Shown here in pieces: positions 23,295 to 29,175 of a stretch of DNA of 29,175 nt. Below the pieces are notes generated by a model. It was not told the origin of the DNA. It made no database searches and was given only the letters and a program-made list of their open reading frames with translations. The DNA lies in NCBI GenBank assembly GCA_937895345.1, contig CALAWP010000096.1, forward strand, positions 1 to 29,175, in the 5' to 3' direction. Position 1 is the stretch's first letter, and every line of letters starts with the position of its first letter. Position numbers and translations under genes: made by a program. Source of the stretch: an uncultured Paenibacillus sp. (GTDB lineage Bacteria; Bacillota; Bacilli; Paenibacillales; Paenibacillaceae).

Positions 23295-25811
23295 TTAATG
23301 CAGCTTTAACGCTTGACGCAAATGCTTGCCCGTATGCGATTCCGCACATGCCGCAATTTCCTCCGGAGTGCCGGCCGCCACAAGCCCGCCGCCCGCCTCT
23401 CCCCCTTCGGGGCCGATATCGACTACCCAATCCGCTTCTCTGACCAATTCCATACTGTGTTCGACCACGATAACCGTATTGCCGGCATCGACAAGCTTGC
23501 GAAGCAATACGTACAGCTTGTCGATGTCGACGGGATGAAGACCGGTCGTGGGCTCGTCCAGCAAATACAGCGTATGATGCGTTGTTTTGCGGCTCAGCTC
23601 CTTCGCCAGCTTAAGCCGTTGACCTTCTCCGCCGGACACCGTTTTGACCGATTGCCCCCATTGCAAATATCCTAGGCCGACCTCGCACAGCAGCTCGATC
23701 ATGGCAGCCGCTTTCGGATGGCCGGCAAAAAGAGCAAGCGTATCCTGGACCGTCATGTCCAACAAATCCGAAATGCTCCGCCCTTCCCAGGTGACTTGGA
23801 GCACCTCGTCCTTGAACCGTTTCCCTCTGCAAACCGGACATTTGATTTCGGCATCGGGGAGAAAGCTCATATCGACGGCGATCACGCCGAGCCCTTCGCA
23901 GGTATCGCATCGGCCGCCCGCCGTATTGAAAGAAAAATGTTTGCTGCTCAATTTGCGTTTCTTCGCTTCCGGCAAAGCGGCAAACAGATTTCGCCACATC
24001 GCGAATACGTCGGAATACGTCGCCACGTTGGATCTTTGCATGCGGCCGATCGCCGTTTGATCCGCCAGTACGATTTCCTGAACGTGCTCCAATCCCGCTA
24101 CGCGGTCGCAGCCTTCGATCAGAGCTGCTGCTCCGCCGTTCTGCGTCGCGCCGGCCAAAAGCTCGAACACAAGCGTAGACTTCCCGGAGCCGGATACTCC
24201 CGTCACCGCGCTCAGACAGCCCAAAGGAAAGGCGACGTCGATATTTTTCAAATTTCGGGCTCTGGCTCCGTTTATGGTCAAAAATTGCCCGGTGCCTTTG
24301 CTTCGAATGCGCTCGATCCGGAACTCCGCCTCCCTCCGCAAATTTGCGCCCGTGACGGAGCCCTCCTGCTGCAGCAGTTCGGAAAGCGTGCCTTCCCCGA
24401 CCACCATCCCGCCGCCGCTCCCTGCGCCGGGACCGATATCGATAATATGGTCCGCCGCCCGCATAACGTCAGGATCATGCTCGATAACGAGAACCGTATT
24501 GCCGAGATCCCGAAGCCGTTTCATTACGCGAATCAATCCGTCCGTATCGCGGGGGTGCAATCCCGTCGTCGGTTCGTCCATTACGTACAGCACGCCTGTC
24601 AGCCCGGACCCCAGAAGCGCGGCAAGCCGAAGCCGCTGCGCTTCCCCGCCGGACAACGTGATCGATTGCCGGTCCAGCGACAAATAGCCGAGTCCGACAT
24701 CGATCATTCTCCTCAGCTTTTCTGTAAGGTCCAGCAATACCGGCTCCAAAATATAAGAGTTCGTCTCATTAACTTGCGCATTCAACGACTCCGTCCACTT
24801 CACAACATCGCGCAATGATAAGGCCGATACCTCGGGCAAGGAATTGCCCGCCAACAATACCTCTCTCGCTTGCCGGTTTAACTTCGCGCCGTTGCAGGAC
24901 GGACATACCGTTTGATGGAAATAATCCCCTTTTTCCAGCCCGCTTTGCTCGCCGTTTTTCTCTTTGTACCTGCGCCACATTCCGGTGACGATACCTTCGA
25001 ACTTCCCTTGGGATACCGTCTTCGGAGGTTTTTTGTCGGGAAAATGCCGCATAAATTGCTCGCTCTCCACTCCGTAATAAAGCAAGTCAAGCTGCTGAGG
25101 GCTGTAATCCTTCAACGGGAGCTCGAGGTCAAAGCCGAAGCCGTAATATTGTCCGGCCGCCTTGAGCGTCATCCCGTAATAATCAATCAGGTTTTCATAC
25201 AATATTGCTACGGCTCCTTCGCGCAGGCTGAGTTCCTTGTTGAACACCGCATCCATGCGCAGTTCGGCTACCTGTCCCAATCCCCCGCATCCTTCGCGAG
25301 CTCCTTCCGGCTTATTAAACGAAAAATGCGACATCGTCAAAGAAGTCAGTTCGGTGCGGCAAGCCGGACACTGTACAGCTTGGCTTTCCTCCGCTTCGGC
25401 AGAGGACACGCTCCCTTTCCAATCCGGTCTCTCCACGACTTCGGCGCCGCATGCCGGACACGACCTTTGACCCAGCCGCGAATAAAGAAACCTCAAATAA
25501 TCGTGAATGTCCGTAACCGTTCCCACCGTCGATCTCGGATTCCGGTTTTTATTGTGCTGGCCTACGCTGATCGACGGGGATAGTCCCGTAATGGCGTCCA
25601 CTTTCGGTTTGCTGAACGTGTCGGATACCATGCCCATAGACTCCATATACTGCCGTTGGCATTCTCTTTGCAAAGTATCCATGGCCAGCGTCGATTTGCC
25701 TGAGCCTGAAGGCCCCGTCAATACGACCAGCTTGTGCTTGGGAATCGACAACGTAACGTTTTTCAAGTTATGCTCGCGAGCCCCGTGAATAACAATATCC
25801 TGCATCTGCAT
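23295..25811 (-). CDS. UvrA2-type excinuclease-like ABC ATPase
   Basis: An 838-residue paralog of UvrA with two ABC modules: Walker A GPSGSGKST (33-41) and GVSGSGKST, signatures TLSGGEAQRLRLA and TVSGGEGQRLKLA, and two MDEPTTGLHP / LDEPTTGLHP Walker B sites. It is about 100 residues shorter than UvrA: only some 26 residues separate the two CPAC motifs (118-121, 148-151), where UvrA has its UvrB-binding domain. One zinc cysteine is also lost (AREGC for ACPTC near 171-175), while the C-terminal zinc site (CDTC...CPVC) is intact. ATG 25811 has AAGGAGG 7-8 bases upstream. UvrA2 proteins are tied to tolerance of DNA-binding drugs; the role here is inferred. Confidence 0.88.
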   Translation of the reverse strand: MQMQDIVIHGAREHNLKNVTLSIPKHKLVVLTGPSGSGKSTLAMDTLQRECQRQYMESMGMVSDTFSKPKVDAITGLSPSISVGQHNKNRNPRSTVGTVTDIHDYLRFLYSRLGQRSCPACGAEVVERPDWKGSVSSAEAEESQAVQCPACRTELTSLTMSHFSFNKPEGAREGCGGLGQVAELRMDAVFNKELSLREGAVAILYENLIDYYGMTLKAAGQYYGFGFDLELPLKDYSPQQLDLLYYGVESEQFMRHFPDKKPPKTVSQGKFEGIVTGMWRRYKEKNGEQSGLEKGDYFHQTVCPSCNGAKLNRQAREVLLAGNSLPEVSALSLRDVVKWTESLNAQVNETNSYILEPVLLDLTEKLRRMIDVGLGYLSLDRQSITLSGGEAQRLRLAALLGSGLTGVLYVMDEPTTGLHPRDTDGLIRVMKRLRDLGNTVLVIEHDPDVMRAADHIIDIGPGAGSGGGMVVGEGTLSELLQQEGSVTGANLRREAEFRIERIRSKGTGQFLTINGARARNLKNIDVAFPLGCLSAVTGVSGSGKSTLVFELLAGATQNGGAAALIEGCDRVAGLEHVQEIVLADQTAIGRMQRSNVATYSDVFAMWRNLFAALPEAKKRKLSSKHFSFNTAGGRCDTCEGLGVIAVDMSFLPDAEIKCPVCRGKRFKDEVLQVTWEGRSISDLLDMTVQDTLALFAGHPKAAAMIELLCEVGLGYLQWGQSVKTVSGGEGQRLKLAKELSRKTTHHTLYLLDEPTTGLHPVDIDKLYVLLRKLVDAGNTVIVVEHSMELVREADWVVDIGPEGGEAGGGLVAAGTPEEIAACAESHTGKHLRQALKLH

Positions 25812-25969
25812 ATAACCCCTCCTTTTCCATTCCATTACTAGCTTACAACATTCATGCAAGTCTTAAAGTTGATTTCATCGCAAGACTGGCCGGACAAATA
25901 ACTAAGCCATATTTGCCGCCGCCGGCCCTTCCAAACCTTATGACAATGGTTTAAGGATGGAGGTGAAGC

Positions 25970-26083
25970 TTGCAGGAGCTTGCAGGACGAAACGAGGGCG
26001 ATCGACCTCGTGCAGCCGCCGATACCATTCGGTCGTCCGAGCGATATATTGTACTTGAACCGCAACGGCGCAAGATCATATAG
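25970..26083 (+). CDS. Possible 37-residue small protein or leader ORF
   Basis: A TTG-initiated frame preceded by an excellent ribosome site (GGAGGTGA, spacing 6 to the start) that ends 17 bases before the second phosphatase gene. The product is charged, ending SSERYIVLEPQRRKII. No family is recognised. The strong ribosome site and the position argue for a translated leader or small partner protein; the short length and rare start codon argue for caution. Confidence 0.35.
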   Translation: MQELAGRNEGDRPRAAADTIRSSERYIVLEPQRRKII

Positions 26084-26100
26084 AAAGGCAGTCGATCACG

Positions 26101-26808
26101 ATGCGTGCCAATCGCTTTAACGAGAACTCCGGTTCCCGCTTGCTCGTCATCTCAGATATTCATGGATTTGCCGAAGGTTTCCGGCGATTGCTGCAGTCGG
26201 CCAACTACAATCCATCCAAAGACCGGCTTGTGCTGCTGGGAGACTATATCGAAGCCGGCATCCCTTCGACCTGGAAAACGCTTGAAGTAATTCGGGAGCA
26301 TCAGCGGTTGGGTGCCTATGTCATTGCCGGAAACCATGAATTAAAGCTGGCTTCTCGAAAGAACAGAGGCAGACTCCGCTTGTCAAAAAGCCGCGGCTAC
26401 AGCGCCTGGATATCCACACTATCCTTGTTTCTGCTGGCCGACGGCTATTTATTCGTTCACGCCGGACTTCGTCCGGGCGTACCGTTTCATCGGCAAACCG
26501 TCAAAGATTTGACGGAAATCCGGCAAGACTTTTATCTCCCACCGACAGGAAAATTCGCGAAGTCTTTGTCGGTAGAGGGAGCAGCGGCCAAACGGATCGT
26601 GTTCGGCCATACGCCCACCTTCAAGCTTGGAGCGCCTCCCGGCACCGTATGGACCGACGGCTTTCGCATCGGCATCGACACGGGCGCCAAGCACGGCCTG
26701 AGATTGACTCTTGCAGACTTGAGCAACGGCATCGCCTATTCATGCGCCGCCCGCCCCGGCTTTCGCTGCGGCGACTACAAACAGGCCCCCCTCTTTACCC
26801 AGAATTGA
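26101..26808 (+). CDS. Calcineurin-like (PPP-type) metallophosphatase, intact motifs
   Basis: A 235-residue paralog of the phosphatase at 5577. Motifs: SDIHG, GDYIEAG, GNHE with the histidine present (His79), and VFGHTPTFKLG, GIDTGAKHG. The two proteins align over their full catalytic domain without gaps of note, and even share a 31-base identical run (6061-6091 and 26597-26627). This copy lacks the 16-residue repeat tail. The usual GDxVDRG Asp that pairs with the histidine is Glu here. AAAGG is upstream of the ATG at a long spacing. It is not linked to a transporter; a short ORF precedes it and repeats follow. Substrate unknown. Confidence 0.85.
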   Translation: MRANRFNENSGSRLLVISDIHGFAEGFRRLLQSANYNPSKDRLVLLGDYIEAGIPSTWKTLEVIREHQRLGAYVIAGNHELKLASRKNRGRLRLSKSRGYSAWISTLSLFLLADGYLFVHAGLRPGVPFHRQTVKDLTEIRQDFYLPPTGKFAKSLSVEGAAAKRIVFGHTPTFKLGAPPGTVWTDGFRIGIDTGAKHGLRLTLADLSNGIAYSCAARPGFRCGDYKQAPLFTQN

Positions 26809-26900
26809 TCAGAATCGATCAGAGACCAGATTGGGTCAGATTTTAATCAGGTTTAATTTGGTTTAATCAGAGTTGACCAGATTTGACCAGATTCGATCAA
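26801..26900. repeat. Degenerate ~10-bp tandem repeats
   Basis: About ten units of the form ATTNGAYCAG (for example AGAATCGATC, AGTTGACCAG, ATTTGACCAG, ATTCGATCAA), starting at the stop codon of the phosphatase. The period is 10 bases with one slip, close to one DNA turn. Confidence 0.75.
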
Positions 26901-26954
26901 AGCTTCTGCTTGTTATCATGTCTCCTGGTACGGCGGTACCTGCTCATTATTTGA

Positions 26955-26983
26955 CCTTGTACTCACTATCCCATCAACTCAGG
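26955..26983 (+). repeat. Left arm of a 29-bp imperfect inverted repeat
   Basis: Matches the complement of 28999-29027 at 25 of 29 positions, including a 12-base identical core ACTCACTATCCC and a shared CTCAGG. The arms face each other across about 2.1 kb. Confidence 0.6.
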
Positions 26984-27060
26984 AAACAATCTCACGACGT
27001 TTTGTCCTCTCAAGTCAATTAAGTCAGTTTAATCATCAGGGAAACAGCCCCCGCGCAGAA

Positions 27061-27430
27061 GGGAAACACCTTTTCAAGCAGGTAACAGTTCGAGCTCGTC
27101 TAGGAAACAACCTCTTCAAACTGGTAACGGTTATGCCCTCCACGGGAACAATCTCGACAAGCAGCAGCGGTTATGTCCTCCGCGGGAACAACTTCTTCAA
27201 GCAGGAAATTGAAATATCATGACAGGGAATAATCTCATCAAACAGAAAACGTCACAGCACTCCTAAGAAACAACCTCATCAATCAGAAATCGTCATAGCT
27301 CTATTGGGGAACAACCTCATCAAAAAGAAATCGTCACAACACTACTAGGGAACAACCTAATAAACAGAAGTCGTCACAGCACTACTGGGGAACAACCTAA
27401 TAAACAGAAATCGTCGCAGCACATCTCAAA
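27061..27430. repeat. Nine-unit ~41-bp degenerate tandem array
   Basis: Units start near 27061, 27103, 27144, 27184, 27225, 27266, 27307, 27348 and 27388, with an eroded unit from 27429. The first half is close to GGGAACAACCTCATCAAACA; the second half, best kept in the last five units, is close to GAAATCGTCACAGCACTACT. The period of 40-42 is not a multiple of three and no ORF spans it, so it is noncoding. Conservation rises from left to right. Region 26984-27060 holds two further, poorly matched starts. Confidence 0.85.
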
Positions 27431-27500
27431 GAAACGATCCCTTCTATATTTAGAAACAATCAGAAACAAACTAATCGTTATAAAAATATTAGGACTTTAG

Positions 27501-27520
27501 AAAAGAAAAGAAAAGAAAAG
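27501..27520. repeat. AAAAG simple repeat
   Basis: Four perfect AAAAG units between the 41-bp array and the IS1595-like gene, flanked by further A/G-rich sequence. The rest of 27521-27677 shows no recognisable feature. Confidence 0.8.
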
Positions 27521-27677
27521 AGAAGTAAAAAGATCCTATCAACCTCCTTCAGTTCAAGAAACACCACCATGTCCGATGGAGCGAAACCAGCCTCAACTAG
27601 CAGGACTGTAGGCTGTCTTAAGCTAAACACTAATGCCAAAAAGGCCAGACTGCGTTGAGGACTCCATCCGCTCGCTT

Positions 27678-28604
27678 CTAAGCCGAAGGGCTCGAGCCGT
27701 TCAACGCAAAACGAAGCCATTCTCGAAAAGCGGACGGATGATTGGCCGCATTCCTTCTAAAGCAATATTCATCTATGTACTGCTGCGCATATTTGATTCC
27801 GATGCCGTGGAACGTATCGTTCATCCACCGGAACGCCTTGTAGGCGAAAATAGACAACGAATTATCCAGAAGAGACGCGAGCCGCTGCCGTTCTGAGGAT
27901 TTGATAAACGGGTTGCCGGACATGTGATGTGCGTAACGCACTTCGCTGCACCACTGCATTCGAGGATTTGGCCGCAAAAAACACCGGTCCGGCGCACAAT
28001 GCGATTCCCTAAAAGCAATCGCTTCTTTTTCCTTCAGCGGAAGTCGAGCTGCCTTGCTTCGGGGAAGCAGTTTGATTTTATAATAAACGCCCTCGCCTGA
28101 GCCGTTTACAAAATCCCTCGTTTCCTTAGCGGCGACGACGGAATGCTCCAGCTCCAGTTGATCGGCGGAAGGAATACATTTTTTCATAAAAATTTCGTGC
28201 TTGGCTTCCACATGTCCGGTCAGCTTTCGGGCTTCATCCATAGCAGATATCGAACGGCGGATCTTGTACAGCATGCTCCATGCCGTCTTATAGGTAACGT
28301 TTATGAGCTCCGAAAGCGTGACGGCGCTGATACCGCTGTCGCTGCATGCGACAATATACATGCAGAGCAGCCATTTGCGAAGCGGCGTCCTGCTCTTGTG
28401 CATAATCGTTCCAGCCGTTAAGGAAGTTTGACGCCCGCACCGGCGGCATTCATAGAGCGGCATCTTACGGATGCCTATGCCGTAAGCTTCTGAATAACTG
28501 CAGACAGGGCACCTAAAGCCGTTCGGCCACCTCGACCCGCGAATATAATCGATGCATGATTCCTCGTCAGGAAACAACGCTTCAAATCTCACCTTAGCAT
28601 CCAT
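27678..28604 (-). CDS. IS1595-like transposase-derived protein lacking catalytic residues
   Basis: A 308-residue protein with the N-terminal half of an IS1595-type transposase: FPDEESCIDYIRGSRWPNGF, zinc ribbon CPVC (32-35) and CRRC (53-56), SLTAGTIMHKSRTPLRKW and a helix-turn-helix-like segment. The C-terminus TFHGIGIKYAQQYIDEYC (264-281) is also family-typical. The part that should be the ISXO2 nuclease is altered: the VEVDE site reads HVEAKHEIF (131-139), no TDGW-like second Asp is seen, and the third acidic site near 250-260 reads SLSIFAYKAFRW. The frame is open and has a ribosome site (GAGGGG), so it looks kept rather than decaying. A GTG at 28607 is an alternative start. A LexA-like box lies 30 bases upstream. 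Confidence 0.75.
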   Translation of the reverse strand: MDAKVRFEALFPDEESCIDYIRGSRWPNGFRCPVCSYSEAYGIGIRKMPLYECRRCGRQTSLTAGTIMHKSRTPLRKWLLCMYIVACSDSGISAVTLSELINVTYKTAWSMLYKIRRSISAMDEARKLTGHVEAKHEIFMKKCIPSADQLELEHSVVAAKETRDFVNGSGEGVYYKIKLLPRSKAARLPLKEKEAIAFRESHCAPDRCFLRPNPRMQWCSEVRYAHHMSGNPFIKSSERQRLASLLDNSLSIFAYKAFRWMNDTFHGIGIKYAQQYIDEYCFRRNAANHPSAFREWLRFALNGSSPSA

Positions 28605-28633
28605 CACCGAGCGCCCCTCTACTCACAAAACAG

Positions 28634-28645
28634 GAACATATGTTC
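28634..28645. promoter_or_regulatory. LexA-like SOS box
   Basis: GAACATATGTTC, a perfect match to the GAAC-N4-GTTC core of Gram-positive LexA sites, including the favoured ACATATGT centre. It overlaps the expected start point of the IS1595-like gene. Confidence 0.72.
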
Positions 28646-28652
28646 TATTTTT

Positions 28653-28681
28653 ACTTTAACAAAATTTCCTCCCCTTTACAA
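28653..28681 (-). promoter_or_regulatory. Predicted promoter of the IS1595-like gene
   Basis: On the minus strand: TTGTAA (28681-28676), 17-base spacer, TAAAGT (28658-28653). The LexA-like box begins 7 bases further downstream. Confidence 0.5.
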
Positions 28682-28755
28682 GATGGGCACTCGTTTTTTT
28701 AATCATCGAATATCTATAAATATCGGGCAATGGTCGTATAAATTCGTGGTAATCA

Positions 28756-28770
28756 TGAGAAACATTATCA
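28756..28770. promoter_or_regulatory. Weak Fur-like box
   Basis: TGAGAAACATTATCA matches the 7-1-7 form TGATAAT-N-ATTATCA at 12 of 14 fixed bases. No iron-related gene is adjacent within the window. Confidence 0.3.
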
Positions 28771-28998
28771 TTCAATAATGCAACTATTATGTTGGATCGC
28801 ATCAAACAGCATGCCTAAACTGTTGTATTTGCATTTTTCACTTTTACTCGTCCGTACTTTCATGTTTATTCCCTGCTTTTTAAGCGTCACCTGCTGAATC
28901 GCTCTCTTCCCAAACTTCTCGCGTCTCCAAACTGCGGTTTCCAATGCGGCGTAACGATGGTTGATCGACCATTCATACGGGGAGGAAGCTCATGCCTA

Positions 28999-29027
28999 CC
29001 TGAGCTAAGGGGATAGTGAGTGCAAGG
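28999..29027 (-). repeat. Right arm of a 29-bp imperfect inverted repeat
   Basis: Partner of 26955-26983 in opposite orientation (25 of 29 identical). Together the arms enclose the 41-bp array and the IS1595-like gene. No target-site duplication is apparent. Confidence 0.6.
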
Positions 29028-29175
29028 CAAAAAATAGTGCATCGAGCATCAATCAAGACAAACCAGGCCCCGTATATTCTCATCACACGGTGCGATCTAT
29101 TGATCCCAGTGGACGGAGCGAAAAAAAACTACGACTGACCAATTAACTAACAAGGATTTCCTAATCCTCTGTCGA

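Larger units (their letters stand above)
28682..29175. other. Mostly featureless terminal interval
   Basis: No convincing gene. Contents noted: a Fur-like site (28756-28770), an open minus-strand frame without a start (28768-28989), the right inverted-repeat arm (28999-29027), a run of eight A (29121-29128) and a small hairpin AGGATT/AATCCT (29153-29168) at the window edge. Confidence 0.6.

Noticed and set aside
27061..27430. CRISPR array
   Set aside because: Repeat length looked suggestive, but the would-be spacers are as similar to each other as the repeats, and no cas genes are present.
27478..27720. 80-codon minus-strand ORF with a hydrophobic end
   Set aside because: Starts inside the IS1595-like gene in another frame; the hydrophobic part is low-complexity sequence opposite the A/G-rich simple repeat.
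28768..28989. Open minus-strand frame that could be a gene remnant (contains YEWSINHRYAALETAVW)
   Set aside because: No start codon with a ribosome site at its 5' end and no recognised family; about 70 open codons at this composition can be chance.

Overview
The window looks like chromosome of a fairly GC-rich, endospore-forming Bacillota of the Paenibacillaceae (Paenibacillus/Cohnella-like). The evidence is gene content: Sda, YqzM, YezD, YuiB and YheC/D-type proteins, the Gram-positive primosome pair DnaB/DnaI, HemQ-type coproheme decarboxylase, YumC-type ferredoxin-NADP reductase, a perfect DnaA-box cluster at sda, and Rex-like and LexA-like operators of the Bacillus type. No tRNA, rRNA, CRISPR array or intact insertion sequence was found.

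Layout. 1-6.5 kb: the 5' end of uvrC and a LysR regulator (both minus), divergent from a plus-strand ABC importer operon (lipoprotein, fused double permease, ATPase) that ends in a calcineurin-like phosphatase; a yqzM gene with its own promoter and terminator follows. 6.8-7.2 kb is noncoding with degenerate repeats. 7.2-10.7 kb: minus-strand sulfate importer operon sbp-cysT-cysW-yezD with promoter, a possible operator and a terminator; cysA is absent. 10.7-13.4 kb: dnaB-dnaI. 13.4-15.2 kb: yuiB, a DCC thiol protein and hemQ. 15.2-18.4 kb: a divergent redox block, ndh plus a coupled small gene on the minus strand and yumC plus a zinc-ribbon protein on the plus strand, with a Rex-like site and a perfect dyad between them. 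18.4-21 kb: sda under a dense DnaA-box cluster, a YheC/D-like ATP-grasp protein, a DUF2269 membrane protein and a TetR regulator with two perfect operators. 21-25.8 kb: topB and a UvrA2-type ATPase. 25.9-29.2 kb: a more AT-rich accessory stretch with a second phosphatase paralogous to the one at 5.6 kb, layered short tandem repeats (about 10 bp, then about 41 bp), an IS1595-like protein that has lost its catalytic residues and sits behind a LexA-like box, and an imperfect inverted repeat bracketing about 2.1 kb.

The most interesting points are: the phosphatase pair, in which the transporter-linked copy has lost the GNHE histidine; the apparently domesticated, SOS-box-associated IS1595-like protein next to a 41-bp repeat array; and the sda DnaA-box cluster. 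Functions for the importer at 1.5-6.5 kb and for the 26-29 kb region are inference.
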